Assembly: GCF_016888515.1 (NCBI RefSeq)
Contig: NZ_JAFEJK010000001.1
Span: 2,451,475 to 2,515,474, forward strand
From: Shimia biformata
GTDB lineage: Bacteria > Pseudomonadota > Alphaproteobacteria > Rhodobacterales > Rhodobacteraceae
DNA length: 64,000 bases
Direction of reading: 5' to 3'
A model generated the notes under the pieces. It had not been told where the DNA came from. It did not search any database and saw only the letters and a list, made by a program, of their open reading frames with translations. The number at the start of each line of letters is the position of its first letter. Position 1 is the stretch's first letter. Of the stretch, positions 9,146 through 18,121 are shown in pieces. The translations under genes and the position numbers were made by a program.

Positions 9146-9163
9146 CCCCGGCCGCAACCGGGG
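9146..9163. terminator. Hairpin between convergent genes
   Basis: CCCCGG at 9146-9151 and CCGGGG at 9158-9163 with a 6-base loop, in the 80-base gap between the convergent porin and DUF3883 genes. No T-run. Could terminate either direction. Confidence 0.4.
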
Positions 9164-9184
9164 TCACGGTTAGTTGCACGACCG

Positions 9185-10015
9185 TCAGTGAAAACTCGCC
9201 TGAAATGTCGTTGCCGTCAGCGAGACATGGGCATCGAGCGGCGGGCGCAGTTCGAAGCCTTTGGCCTCGCGTGAAAACTGATAGAGCCGGAACAGGCACC
9301 ATTCCTTGCGCCGCTCTTCGGCCACGGCGAGTTCGTTGCGGCTGATGAAAAACGGCGTGCGTTCCCAGCCATTCGTCGTCTTCACCTCGATCAGCCGCAG
9401 GCGGCCATCTGGCGCATAGCTGGCAATGTCATAGCCCGCACCGTCGCCATCCTCCTCGGACACCCATCGCACCTTGCGCGCCAGGTCATCTCGCCCGGCA
9501 GCATTGAGCATGGCCCGCTCATGCGCCAACACACGCTCCTCTCCGGCGCGGCCAAGGGCGCGGTTGCGCTCGTCCCGCCCGGCGACGTCAAACTTGGCGG
9601 CCACGTGCAGCATTTGTTCAAGTTCCTGCGGCGGTGGCTGGTTCGAAAGCGTCGGCGCCGGACCGACCCAAAGTGGCGCGGACTCATGCAACCCGGCGGG
9701 CGTTCCTGGCAGTCGCCCCGCCCAGGCAGGATTGACCGCCAGCCATCGCGCCACCGCATCAATCAGCGAGGTCTGGAAATTGAAGGCGGGCTTGTAGCCG
9801 GGAATCCAGTCCTCGCCCAGCCCCTTCAGAACCGCGCTGATATTCTGGTGTTTGAACTCGACCGATCCCCCGGAGCGGTTGTTCAAGAGCGGCAACAACA
9901 TGCGCCGATGTTCGGCCTTGTTATAGGGCCGCCCGGCCAGATCGTCGGCCAGCATCGCGAAGTAATCCGCGACAATCAGATCGTTTTCTTCATCGGACCA
10001 GGGTGCTTTCGACAT
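9185..10015 (-). CDS. DUF3883-domain protein, PD-(D/E)xK nuclease-like
   Basis: 276 aa. N-terminal helical region (WSDEENDLIVADYFAML; KHQNISAVLKGLG) of the kind commonly joined to DUF3883, then a C-terminal DUF3883 domain with a restriction-endonuclease-like core: GYDIASY (acidic residue) followed by LIEVKTT (the E-x-K pair), then RTPFFISRNEL. DUF3883 domains occur in restriction and anti-phage proteins. Here it is a stand-alone gene with no methylase or helicase beside it, next to mobile-element debris. No clear ribosome site precedes the ATG. Function not established; a nuclease or defence role is inferred. Confidence 0.75.
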   Translation of the reverse strand: MSKAPWSDEENDLIVADYFAMLADDLAGRPYNKAEHRRMLLPLLNNRSGGSVEFKHQNISAVLKGLGEDWIPGYKPAFNFQTSLIDAVARWLAVNPAWAGRLPGTPAGLHESAPLWVGPAPTLSNQPPPQELEQMLHVAAKFDVAGRDERNRALGRAGEERVLAHERAMLNAAGRDDLARKVRWVSEEDGDGAGYDIASYAPDGRLRLIEVKTTNGWERTPFFISRNELAVAEERRKEWCLFRLYQFSREAKGFELRPPLDAHVSLTATTFQASFH

Positions 10016-10400
10016 CGCGGCCCAGGCTAGGGGCGAATTTCGCGCTTGTCATCAAGCGTTTCACGGGTATGCGGGTAAAACTTGCGGTCATCCCCACGCT
10101 GTAACCCGCCATCAACCCAAGTCAAATTGTCTTCCGTCTAATCACCCAAGGTTTCCCACCAAAGGCATTGGGAACAGGAGAAAAGAATTGATGGAGTCGC
10201 CCTTGGAAGCGCCTGTAAGACCCACGCAAAAGGGAATAATGGCTTCACATTGGTGGTGATGGCGGTGCTGTCAGACGAATTCGAACCAGCCCTACAAAGA
10301 GTGTGACTCGAACCGGCTTTTTGGGAGGCAGATTGAGGTTATGGCACGACGCTACGCAACCGTCTTGGTCTATTCAAGCGCCATCGCTCTGACATGACGA
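10016..10400. other. Intergenic stretch with no supported gene
   Basis: About 385 bases upstream of the DUF3883 gene and downstream of the IS6 remnant. Only short stop-interrupted frames are present. Two minus-strand GGTTCGA strings (near 10285 and 10310) recall tRNA T-loops, but I could build no cloverleaf around them. Confidence 0.4.
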
Positions 10401-10559
10401 CATCGGACCAGATCGATGCCACCAGTTTCGAACGGATTCATGGCCCTCTTCGACGCCCCGCTTATTCAGACGGTCCTCCACATTTTGGAGCATAAGCGGG
10501 AAACCTGACACCACCATGCGGAAGATCTCCGAACTGGTTTTGAAGCAACGAAACGAAGA
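10401..10559 (-). mobile_element. IS6-type transposase remnant A (N-terminal fragment)
   Basis: Conceptual translation on the minus strand from 10559 to 10401 runs open and reads, in pieces, FRCFKTSSEIFRMVV, then FPLMLQNVEDRLNKRGVEEG, then HESVRNWWHRSGPM. This matches the conserved N-terminal region of IS6-family transposases (FPLSxRNVEDLLxERGI...HETVRxWWxRFGP). No start codon or catalytic DDE residues remain, and the frame hits a stop shortly after. It is a decayed fragment in the same orientation as remnant B at 22658-22979, and the two bracket the catabolic module between them. Confidence 0.75.
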
Positions 10560-10565
10560 GAGTAT

Positions 10566-10603
10566 TGAAAAAGCAGGACGCTGTATCAGCGCCCTGCCTG
10601 CTT
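10566..10603 (-). terminator. Rho-independent terminator of the TRAP/nitronate monooxygenase operon
   Basis: AAGCAGG at 10571-10577 pairs with CCTGCTT at 10597-10603, with inner pairs CGCTG/CAGCG (10579-10583 and 10587-10591). Read on the minus strand the stem ends in GCTTTTTCAAT, a five-T run. It lies 135 bases beyond the stop of the nitronate monooxygenase gene and closes that leftward operon. Confidence 0.7.
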
Positions 10604-10737
10604 CAACCGAAGGTCCTTGTCAGCACCCCATTGCCAGTGCCAAACAGGGGGCGTTTGGGCAGGGACGGACGTCACAAAACAGTCTTGCCTGCCTCAAACA
10701 AGTTCCCCCCTGAAAAGATCCATCCAGAGTTTTTTGT

Positions 10738-11682
10738 CTACGCTGCGAACCCGGTTTTCAGTGCTGTCACGATGTCTTCCGCGGATTCCCGTTCGGGGAC
10801 CGCGCCGACTCCGTGGCCAGCAGACCAAAGGTCGCGCCAACGTTTGACTTCGCCGGTGTCGAGGTTCGATAGGTCGAATTTGCCCTTGGTCGGCAATGCG
10901 TCCGGGTCGATCCCCACCCGAACAAAGCTGGGGCGCAGCTTGTTTGCCGGGGCGCCGGTGATGGCGGCAGTACACAGGATGTCGGAAAAGCCGCTATCAA
11001 CCACCATGTTCTTGTAGTCATCGACGGCCCGGCTTTCATGGGCGGCAAGAAACCGGGTTCCAAGATATGCGAGGTCCGCGCCCATCGATCGAACCGCCCG
11101 AATACCGGCACCGCTGCCTATTCCGCCCGCGACAACGATTGGGCCGTCGAAGAACTGCCTTACCTCGCTGACAAACGCAAAGGGGGAAACTGCGCCGGTG
11201 TGCCCGCCTGCCCCGGTGCAGACCAGGACCAACCCGTCGGCTCCTCGTTGCGCGGCCTTCAGCGCCAGTGCAGGCGTGTTCACATCGGCAAAGACCAAAC
11301 CACCATATGCGTGAACCGGCGCGACGACCGGTTCGGGGCTGCCGAGCGCGGTGATTATCAAAGGTACCTTGTGCTTGATACAAACTGCCAGATCATCTTC
11401 GAACCGGTGGTTCGAGGGGTGGGTAACGAGGTTGACGGCAACCGCCGCCGCGTCGTCGGCCCCTGCAAGGCCAGCGGCGATATCGCCAAGCCACCCGGAC
11501 AGTTCATCACTGTTTACCGCATTGAGAGAGGGAAATGCGGCCACCATGCCGGCGCGGCACACCGATGTGACCAGTTCCGGCCCCGAGACGAGGAACATTG
11601 GCGCCGCTACAGCCGGAAGAGTGGTGTTCAGGCGTGCACAAAGCTCTTGGCGAAGCTCATATGAACCAAATTTCCCGGTCAT
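10738..11682 (-). CDS. Nitronate monooxygenase-like FMN enzyme (NPD family)
   Basis: FMN-dependent TIM-barrel enzyme of the 2-nitropropane dioxygenase/nitronate monooxygenase family. The start at 11682 is chosen because its ATG overlaps the dctM stop (ATGA), giving 314 aa; the frame extends 10 codons further back into dctM. Motifs: VAAPMFLVSGPEL near the N-terminus, CTGAGGHTGAVSPF with the catalytic-type His, VVAGGIGSGAGI (FMN phosphate loop) and YLGTRFLA. Last gene of the alpha/beta hydrolase-DctPQM operon. The family also includes enoyl reductase-like and other flavin oxidases, so a nitro-compound substrate is not proven. Confidence 0.85.
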   Translation of the reverse strand: MTGKFGSYELRQELCARLNTTLPAVAAPMFLVSGPELVTSVCRAGMVAAFPSLNAVNSDELSGWLGDIAAGLAGADDAAAVAVNLVTHPSNHRFEDDLAVCIKHKVPLIITALGSPEPVVAPVHAYGGLVFADVNTPALALKAAQRGADGLVLVCTGAGGHTGAVSPFAFVSEVRQFFDGPIVVAGGIGSGAGIRAVRSMGADLAYLGTRFLAAHESRAVDDYKNMVVDSGFSDILCTAAITGAPANKLRPSFVRVGIDPDALPTKGKFDLSNLDTGEVKRWRDLWSAGHGVGAVPERESAEDIVTALKTGFAA

Positions 11683-12989
11683 CGTGGCAGACCCATCATT
11701 TCCGGTATCCACAGCGCACAGGCCGGCACCAGGATCAGGATGATCAGGCGTGCCACATCGGCCAACAAGAACGGAATGATACCGGAATAGATCGTTTTCA
11801 GGGACGTGCCGGGCAACATGGTTTTCATCACCAGAACGTTGATCCCGATCGGAGGCGTTACCATGCCGATCTCAATCACGACCACCATGACGACCCCCCA
11901 CCAAATCGGATCAAATCCCAGTTGCAGGATCACCGGATAGACAAAGGGCATGGTCAGAACCATCGCCGAAATCGTGTCGAAAATTGCGCCCAGGATCACG
12001 TAGAGGACCATCAGGAACGCGATGACGACCAGCGGATGAACGTCCAGGTTGCTCAGGAAATTCACCAGCACTTCCGGCAGGAAGGACAGCGTGATGGCAT
12101 AGCCGAATGTGGTTGCCCCGATTACGATGACATAGATCATCGCGCTGGTGGCGGCTGTTTCGTGAAGCGCCAGCCAGAACTTGCGCCAGGTCATCTCTCC
12201 CTTGAACACCGCAATGCCCAGGGCCATGACGGCACCGACGGCTGCGGCTTCCGTCACAGTGAATATCCCCGAGTAGATCCCTCCGGCCACAGTTGCAACC
12301 AACAGGATCGTGGTCCACGCATCCCGAATGGCCAGCAAGCGACCACGCCAGCTAACGCGGTCTCCGGCACGTCCTGCCTCGGGGTTAAGCAACAGATACA
12401 CCTGGATCGCCACAAAATAGGCCAGAACGGCAAGCGCGGCGGGAATGAGGGCTGCGGCAAAGAGGGTCAGAACAAACTTCTCGGTCAGCACCGCGTAGAG
12501 CACGAAGATGATCGAGGGCGGCACAAGCATGCCCAGTGTTCCACCTGCGGCAATGGTGCCGCCGGACAGGGCGGGCGCGTACCCGCGTTCCGTCATTTCC
12601 TTATAGCTCACCTTGGTCATGGTCGTGACCGTCGCGATCGAAGATCCACTGATCGCGCCGAAACCAGCACAGCCACCAACCGTGGCCATGGCCAAGCCGC
12701 CTCGCATATGTCCGACAAAAGCCGCGGCCAGCCTGTAGATATCCTTTGCCATTCCGCCGCCGGACGCAAAGTTCCCCATGAGGATGAATAGCGGGATCAG
12801 CGATAGTTCCGTGCTGGAAAGCGCAGAGGCTGCCTCGGTGCCAACCACTGAAAACGCAGCATCGAAATTGCGCAGGATGCCGAATGTTACGATCCCTGCA
12901 ATACCCATGGCCACGCCGATGGGAATATGCAGGACAATAAGGCCGATCAGAAACAGAAGGCCGCACACGCCAACAAGTTCGTTCGCCAT
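11679..12989 (-). CDS. dctM: TRAP transporter large permease (DctM)
   Basis: 436-aa integral membrane protein with about 12 hydrophobic segments, energising uptake by a Na+ or H+ gradient. Start at ATG 12989 (MANELVGVCGLLFLIGL), one base beyond the dctQ stop; the longer frame runs into dctQ. Typical features: AGCAGFGAISGSSIATV, GGTIAAGGTLGMLVPPSIIFVLY and PPIGINVLVMK. Works with the DctQ and DctP encoded immediately upstream. Coupled by ATGA to the downstream flavin enzyme, implying that the imported compound is its substrate or a precursor. Confidence 0.92.
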   Translation of the reverse strand: MANELVGVCGLLFLIGLIVLHIPIGVAMGIAGIVTFGILRNFDAAFSVVGTEAASALSSTELSLIPLFILMGNFASGGGMAKDIYRLAAAFVGHMRGGLAMATVGGCAGFGAISGSSIATVTTMTKVSYKEMTERGYAPALSGGTIAAGGTLGMLVPPSIIFVLYAVLTEKFVLTLFAAALIPAALAVLAYFVAIQVYLLLNPEAGRAGDRVSWRGRLLAIRDAWTTILLVATVAGGIYSGIFTVTEAAAVGAVMALGIAVFKGEMTWRKFWLALHETAATSAMIYVIVIGATTFGYAITLSFLPEVLVNFLSNLDVHPLVVIAFLMVLYVILGAIFDTISAMVLTMPFVYPVILQLGFDPIWWGVVMVVVIEIGMVTPPIGINVLVMKTMLPGTSLKTIYSGIIPFLLADVARLIILILVPACALWIPEMMGLPR

Positions 12990-12990
12990 T

Positions 12991-13509
12991 TTAGAAGTCC
13001 TTGGTTGGTTGTGGGTCGACCCGGGTTGCAATGTCGGCAAAGACGACAAGCTGCATCGGAACGCTGATCCAAAGAATGAGGGACGCCGCCCACCAGACAG
13101 GGCCGGTCAACAATTTCAGCACCAGTGTGTATTCACCGCTTGAGGTCTTTTCGATGGCCTCCACCGTGACCTGCCAGGCGATAATGGCCAGAAACACCGC
13201 CAGAACCAGCGCAGCCACTGAGTCCAGAACCCTGGTCGCCTTTGGCCCCAAGGCCAACCCCAAGAACTTGATGGACACGTGGCGCCGCTGCATGACACCG
13301 GTCGGAAAACAGGCCGCCACGACAATAACAATGGCAAGACCGAAGAGATCATGGATGCCAATGAGTGGTTGGTTCAACAACCACCTGCCCAGGACATTCG
13401 CGATTGTCAGGATCGCGATACCCAAAAGGGCGAGAATGCCGATCAGCGCCGTAGGCTTACTGATCCAATTGGCCGCTGCTACTAGCTGATTCAATCGACT
13501 ATTCGACAT
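12991..13509 (-). CDS. dctQ: TRAP transporter small permease (DctQ)
   Basis: 172 aa with four predicted transmembrane helices (LIGILALLGIAILTIANVLG; DLFGLAIVIVVAACF; VAALVLAVFLAIIAW; AASLILWISVPMQLVV), the standard DctQ topology. Includes the family RRHVSIKFLG loop. Lies between dctP (27 bases upstream) and dctM (adjacent), in the conserved P-Q-M order. Confidence 0.9.
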   Translation of the reverse strand: MSNSRLNQLVAAANWISKPTALIGILALLGIAILTIANVLGRWLLNQPLIGIHDLFGLAIVIVVAACFPTGVMQRRHVSIKFLGLALGPKATRVLDSVAALVLAVFLAIIAWQVTVEAIEKTSSGEYTLVLKLLTGPVWWAASLILWISVPMQLVVFADIATRVDPQPTKDF

Positions 13510-13536
13510 CGAGATCTCTCCGCTCAGGCTTCGGGA

Positions 13537-14535
13537 TCAGTTCGACGAAGCGGCCAGCGCAGCGCGATAAGCGTCGATCACGTCAGCACCTGCACGTTCG
13601 GCCACATCGGCATAAACACCTTGGGTTTTTGCCACCAATTGTTCGATATCCGCGTCGGACGCCTGGACGATTGTCGTGCCGGCTTCGTTGGCGGCTGCAA
13701 TGATCGTTTCGTTTTGCTCGTTGTAGAAGGTGGCAAGCATCTCCTGCCACTTCTCTCCGGCTTCGGCGAGCAGTGCCTTGCTTTCATCGGAAAGCTCGTC
13801 ATAGGAGTTTTTGTTCATGCCCAGAAAAAACGGCAGGGTGCCCAAAGGGACATCGTACGAATGGTCGGTCACCTCGGTGATCTTAAAGGTGCTGGCCACG
13901 GCCCAATCAGCCAGGGCACCATCCAGTATACCGCGCATGATCGATTCCGGCGTTTCGGTGATCTTTACGTTTTCCGGAACGCCGCCAAGCGCCAGAATAG
14001 TGTCCGTCTGGGTGGCGCCGATGGCCCGGAATTTCTTTCCCTTGAGATCCTCAAGCGAAGTGACGGGCGAGCTGGAATGCACAATGTAAGGGTCGGACAC
14101 CCAAAGCGCCAGAATCTTGACGGTGGACACGTCCGGCAGGCTGCCGTCCTTGTACATCGACCACGCCGCAGCCGAACCCAATACGCCGGATCTTGCCAGA
14201 CCGGGAAGTCCGAACACGCTGAACTGCGGGTATTCGGACGGGTTACGGCTGGGGATAATCACGGCGATATCCGCAATACCGTCCCGGACGATCTTGTCCT
14301 GCTGGTTCGGATCACGGCTGAGCGTGCCACCGGCGAACACACGAAGCGAGAAATCATCTCCCGACCTTTCGTTGACCCAGTCCGCCCAGGGCACCAGCAA
14401 ATCTTTGACGAAGCCGGAAGCGGCAGGCAGGTATGTCGCAACGTTCATTTCGCGCGCCTGCAACGTGGTTGCCGCCGTCGACATCATTGCCCCCAGCGCC
14501 AATCCTGCCGCCGTTGTCTTGATCCAGTGTTTCAT
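13537..14535 (-). CDS. dctP: TRAP transporter substrate-binding protein (DctP)
   Basis: 332-aa periplasmic receptor with a Sec signal (KTTAAGLALGAMMSTAATTLQA). Contains the conserved binding-site segment LEDLKGKKFRAIGATQTD, where the Arg after KGKKF is the usual carboxylate-binding residue; this contrasts with the orphan DctP at 5062, which lacks it. A GGAGGAAACG site precedes the ATG. First TRAP gene after the alpha/beta hydrolase. The ligand is probably an organic acid. Confidence 0.92.
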   Translation of the reverse strand: MKHWIKTTAAGLALGAMMSTAATTLQAREMNVATYLPAASGFVKDLLVPWADWVNERSGDDFSLRVFAGGTLSRDPNQQDKIVRDGIADIAVIIPSRNPSEYPQFSVFGLPGLARSGVLGSAAAWSMYKDGSLPDVSTVKILALWVSDPYIVHSSSPVTSLEDLKGKKFRAIGATQTDTILALGGVPENVKITETPESIMRGILDGALADWAVASTFKITEVTDHSYDVPLGTLPFFLGMNKNSYDELSDESKALLAEAGEKWQEMLATFYNEQNETIIAAANEAGTTIVQASDADIEQLVAKTQGVYADVAERAGADVIDAYRAALAASSN

Positions 14536-14559
14536 TTCGTTTCCTCCATTGAAATGAGT

Positions 14560-15372
14560 TTATGCGATCTTGGCCGCTTGTGTTGCGAACTTGCGGTCCA
14601 GAAATTCGAGTAGGATTGCATTGAAGCCTTCGGCATCTTCCGCCCATCCGAAATGGCCGACATCCTCCATGCAGACATATTCAGAGCCGGCAATCTTGCT
14701 GGCCATCTTCTCCATCACCTTGGGCGGCGCGGCATTTGCATCATGCCCGCCTGACATGACCAGCGTTGGCACCGTGATCATGGGCAGCACATCGCGCCCC
14801 TCATATTGCGAAATCGCGACGATGGCGGCGCGGAAGGTTTCCTCACGCATCAGGCCGATCACGTCGATCACCCTTTGAAGATTGTCGCCTCCGGCGCCGT
14901 TGGCTGTCATCGCGCGCACCATTTTCGGCGCAAGCTGAGGCAGAGTCATTCCATTGTCCAACGGCGCGACCCGGGCACGGACGAATTCCTGCTGCCAGTC
15001 CCCGCCTTTGTTGCCAAACGCGGCACTGGTAGCAGAAAGAACCAGCCCGTGAATGACATCGCTGCAATAGCTGTAACAGCGCTGCGCGATCATCCCGCCC
15101 ATGCTGTGACCCAGCAGGATGTTGGTTGCCGTCCCCTCGGCACGGACCAACTGCTCGGCTGCGCGGGCTGCCAGTTCCACCGTGAAATTTGCAGGAAGGG
15201 GGCTGACGCCATAGCCCGGCGCATCCCATGCGACAACGCGATAGCCGGCTGCCGTCAACGACTGAATCTGGCGCAGCCAGTATTCCTTGGCGCCGAACGC
15301 GCCGTGCAGAAGGAAAACCGTCGTGTCTCCGGTCCCGCTGACACTGTGATCCGGGATCCTTGGGTTTGCCAT
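14560..15372 (-). CDS. Alpha/beta-fold hydrolase
   Basis: Start at ATG 15372 (MANPRIPDHSVSG), six bases after AGGAG; the long upstream frame is not homologous. 270 aa. Catalytic triad visible: nucleophile elbow GHSMGG, acid in MSGGHDANAAPP, and His in EDVGHFGW; oxyanion region LLHGAFGAKEYW. Probably an ester, lactone or C-C bond (MhpC-like) hydrolase. First gene of the leftward operon with dctPQM and the flavin enzyme, divergent from the thiolase homologue. Confidence 0.85.
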   Translation of the reverse strand: MANPRIPDHSVSGTGDTTVFLLHGAFGAKEYWLRQIQSLTAAGYRVVAWDAPGYGVSPLPANFTVELAARAAEQLVRAEGTATNILLGHSMGGMIAQRCYSYCSDVIHGLVLSATSAAFGNKGGDWQQEFVRARVAPLDNGMTLPQLAPKMVRAMTANGAGGDNLQRVIDVIGLMREETFRAAIVAISQYEGRDVLPMITVPTLVMSGGHDANAAPPKVMEKMASKIAGSEYVCMEDVGHFGWAEDAEGFNAILLEFLDRKFATQAAKIA

Positions 15373-15909
15373 CTTTTTCTCCTGATGTGTCATTCTGTTT
15401 GATTGGATGCCTTGGATTGCCTGTCGCAGGGTCAGGCGACCGGCACCCGGCCGTGAGTGGTGGTTTGGCCTGCGAAAAAACCAATGTCGCGACACCACCG
15501 GCAGACCGCTCGACCCTTGTCGAACTGCCCCCCGAGTGGTGCCGCGGCCGGGGAGGTTCCTGGCGCAGCTTTTGTCACTGCAAAGGCAGACGCGAGCTGG
15601 CAGGCAGCTACCTTTAAAATACCTTTGAACCTTAGCTTCCCCATAAACCCAGACTCGCTCGCACTGCCTACCTAACTTCAATTAACGAACCAAAGCCAGA
15701 GGCAAATATCAAGTCAAAATTTTCTTCAAAACGGACCAAAGACAGAGGGATTCCTCCAACTATCTATTTTTACTGTGCTTTTTGCGCACATCTTATTGTT
15801 CCAGACCGCAAGGGGCCGACTGATCCTGGAGCAAAACGGCTTGACGCAAGTAGAAAAACAGTCTTTCAATTGTAGTTATCACAGAAATTTTTGATCGGAC
15901 CTCCTGAAT
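15373..15909. promoter_or_regulatory. 537-base divergent intergenic region
   Basis: Separates the leftward alpha/beta hydrolase operon from the rightward thiolase/HxlR genes. The right half (about 15650-15905) is markedly AT-rich. A TTGACG hexamer lies at 15841-15846, but no good -10 partner was found. Short frames here are not gene-like. Probably carries both promoters and sites for the neighbouring double-HxlR regulator. Confidence 0.4.
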
Positions 15910-17109
15910 ATGACTGCACATATAGCTATGATTATTGAAGCAATCCGAACCCCGCGCGGCAAAGGCAAGCCCACCGGGGCTTTGGCTTCCGTCAAGGCTG
16001 TCGATCTGCTGGGCGGGCTTTGCAACACACTGCGTGAGCGGCATTCAGGCATCGAAAACCAAGTCGACGACGCGCTGTTCGGCTGTGTTACCCAGGTAAA
16101 AGATCAGGGGTCGAATGTCGGCAAGGTCGCCCTGATGCGGGCCAACTGGCCTGCTACGGTGCCTGCGGCCACCATCAACCGATTCTGCGCCTCTGGGCTT
16201 ACAGCGGTCAACCAGATGGCCGCTCAGGCCAGCATCAACGACACCATCACGCTGGCCGGTGGGGTTGAAATGATGTCGCGCACACCGATGTTCAGCGACG
16301 AGGGCGCGATGTTCGCAGACAAGGACGTGGCCCGCTCGGTCGGCTCGGTGCATCCCGGGCTTGGGGCCGATCTTGTTGCGACCCAGCATGACATCAGCCG
16401 CGCTGACTGCGATGCTTATGCCGTCCTGTCGCAAAACCGAGCCGAGGCCGCCCGCAAGGCCGGTCGCTACAAGTCGATCATCCCGGTGAAGGACAGTACC
16501 GGCGCGGTCATCCTCGATCAGGACGAGACCATCCGAGCAGGCGTCACCGCCGAAGTTCTTTCCCGGCTGGAGCCCGCGTTTGCCGCGATGGGCAGCAAGG
16601 GCGGGGATGCCCGGCTGATGGAGCTGTTCCCGGAGTTGAGCCGGATCGACCATGTCCACCACGCGGGAAATGCACCGGCGATGGCAGATGGTGCCGCGCT
16701 GGTCCTCCTGGCATCAGAGGCGGCAGCGCAGGCACATGGCCTGACACCTCGAGGACGCATTCTGGCAACCGCCGAAGCCAATGTGGCCATCACCCAGACC
16801 GGCGCCGTCGACGCCACCCGCAAGGCGCTGCTCAGAGCGGGCCTGACGCCAGGCGACATCGATCTGTGGGAAGTCCGGGACAGCTTTGCCGCCGTGACAT
16901 TGCATTACGTGCGCGCGCTCGGCATTGATTTGGACCGCTTCAACGTCAACGGCAGTTCGATCGCGCTTGGCCACCCGATGGGCGCTACCGGCGCCATGCT
17001 GATTGGCAGCATGCTTGACGAGATGGAACTTCGCGGGTCGCGATACGGAGTTGCGGCCATTGCAGGTGCGGCGGGGGTTGCGACAGCCACCGTTGTCGAG
17101 CGGGTGTGA
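15910..17109 (+). CDS. Thiolase-fold protein with altered catalytic motifs
   Basis: 399 aa, full-length thiolase-fold protein. The nucleophile loop is intact ([13 protein letters not shown]) and so is the histidine loop ([11 protein letters not shown]). Other canonical motifs are changed: the NEAFA loop reads [10 protein letters not shown], NxNGGAIALGHP reads [12 protein letters not shown], and the C-terminal CxGGGxG loop reads [10 protein letters not shown] with no cysteine. It therefore lacks the second active-site Cys that normally acts as the base. Likely a thiolase relative with altered chemistry (retro-Claisen variant, hydrolase or scaffold). Next gene is a double-HxlR regulator 40 bases downstream. 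No clear ribosome site precedes the start. Confidence 0.8.
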   Translation: MTAHIAMIIEAIRTPRGKGKPTGALASVKAVDLLGGLCNTLRERHSGIENQVDDALFGCVTQVKDQGSNVGKVALMRANWPATVPAATINRFCASGLTAVNQMAAQASINDTITLAGGVEMMSRTPMFSDEGAMFADKDVARSVGSVHPGLGADLVATQHDISRADCDAYAVLSQNRAEAARKAGRYKSIIPVKDSTGAVILDQDETIRAGVTAEVLSRLEPAFAAMGSKGGDARLMELFPELSRIDHVHHAGNAPAMADGAALVLLASEAAAQAHGLTPRGRILATAEANVAITQTGAVDATRKALLRAGLTPGDIDLWEVRDSFAAVTLHYVRALGIDLDRFNVNGSSIALGHPMGATGAMLIGSMLDEMELRGSRYGVAAIAGAAGVATATVVERV

Positions 17110-17149
17110 TCCCGCCGCTGCGATAACGGAACCGAGTTTGGTTAGCCGC

Positions 17150-18094
17150 ATGACTCCCAAAACGCTCCCACGGTTCTCGATTCTCAAGGCCATTCAGGTG
17201 GTCGGGGATGCGTGGTCACTCAAGATTCTGGTGCGCATATTTCACGGTTGCAGGCGGTTTGCAGAGTTGCAAACCTCACTTCAGATTTCGAAAAGCGCTC
17301 TGACATCACGGCTGGATCAGATGATCGGGCACGGATTGCTGCGACGCGCTCCGATCGAGGGCACTAAACGGTTCGAGTTCCGGCTTGACGAAGCCGGACT
17401 GGACCTTTGGGAAGTCCTTCTGGCCATCTCCGAATGGGAGCTGAAATGGTTTCCCGAGCATTCGACTGCGCGCCCCCAGCTATTCCACCACGACTGCGGA
17501 GAGGTCGTGCGGCCCATTCTGACCTGCAACGCCTGCATGACCGACCTCACGCCATTCAACACGCTGGCGAAACCCGGCCCCGGTGCGGGGTTTGAGCAGT
17601 GGGCGCCGCCGCAGTCTCGCAGGCGCGGAAACGCGGCCCTGCGAAGCGGCGATGGCAGCGGCGAGGAAAGCCACACATTGTTGATCTTTGGTGACCGCTG
17701 GACTCCGGCAATCCTGGCCACCTGCTTTCGCGGCATGACCCGGTTTAACGCAATCGAATCTTACCTCAAGATTCCCCCGGCGGTTCTGGCCGGTCGCCTG
17801 AACGATCTGGAAACGCTCGGCGTCCTCAGGCGTCGCCCGGTTGAGGACGGCGAGTCACAGGAAGAGTTCAGATTGACCCGGAAGGGCCTGGAAATTTTCC
17901 CCTATATCGCGATGCTCGCGAAATGGGGGGACAAGTGGATGACCGACCACCACGGCGCTCCGCTGACATTCCATCACTCGGTTTGCAACTGCCAATACAC
18001 GCCCCTGTTCCGGTGCAGCTGCTGCAACATGCCGCTCAGACGAACGCGGGTTGAATTGCTCTTTGACGAAGGCCAACCGACCCCGCTGCCATAG
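17150..18094 (+). CDS. Double HxlR-type winged-helix regulator with cysteine-rich tails (copy 1)
   Basis: 314 aa; ATG at 17150 after a 49-codon non-homologous extension. Two HxlR-like wHTH units are fused head to tail: unit 1 (about 5-95: ILKAIQVVGDAWSLKILVRIF ... SALTSRLDQMIGHGLL) and unit 2 (about 180-275: LIFGDRWTPAILATCFRG ... AVLAGRLNDLETLGVL). Each is followed by a cysteine cluster: HHDCGEVVRPILTCNACM and CNCQYTPLFRCSCCNMPL, which look like small zinc ribbons. Ordinary HxlR proteins are single units of about 110-150 aa. A paralogue with the same architecture lies at 21747-22646, so the CoA ligase and dioxygenase genes sit between two such regulators. Confidence 0.82.
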   Translation: MTPKTLPRFSILKAIQVVGDAWSLKILVRIFHGCRRFAELQTSLQISKSALTSRLDQMIGHGLLRRAPIEGTKRFEFRLDEAGLDLWEVLLAISEWELKWFPEHSTARPQLFHHDCGEVVRPILTCNACMTDLTPFNTLAKPGPGAGFEQWAPPQSRRRGNAALRSGDGSGEESHTLLIFGDRWTPAILATCFRGMTRFNAIESYLKIPPAVLAGRLNDLETLGVLRRRPVEDGESQEEFRLTRKGLEIFPYIAMLAKWGDKWMTDHHGAPLTFHHSVCNCQYTPLFRCSCCNMPLRRTRVELLFDEGQPTPLP

Positions 18095-18121
18095 TTTGGT
18101 TCGTAACCGTCCAGGGTGCGG

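Noticed and set aside
10191-10259. 22-codon frame (MESPLEAPV...) after an AGGAG-like string
   Set aside because: The spacing is poor, there is no homology that I recognise, and it lies in a decayed intergenic region; not supported as a gene.
10270-10320. Two GGTTCGA strings on the minus strand that look like tRNA T-loops or an att site
   Set aside because: No acceptor, D or anticodon arms can be built around them; coincidence is likely.
10565-11017. 150-aa plus-strand open frame
   Set aside because: It overlaps the antisense nitronate monooxygenase gene and the terminator, and has low-complexity Arg/Ser/Pro content typical of a shadow frame.
11598-12791. 397-aa plus-strand open frame antisense to dctM
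   Set aside because: His/Gln/Asp/Gly/Arg-rich shadow of a high-GC membrane protein gene; the minus-strand DctM has clear family motifs.
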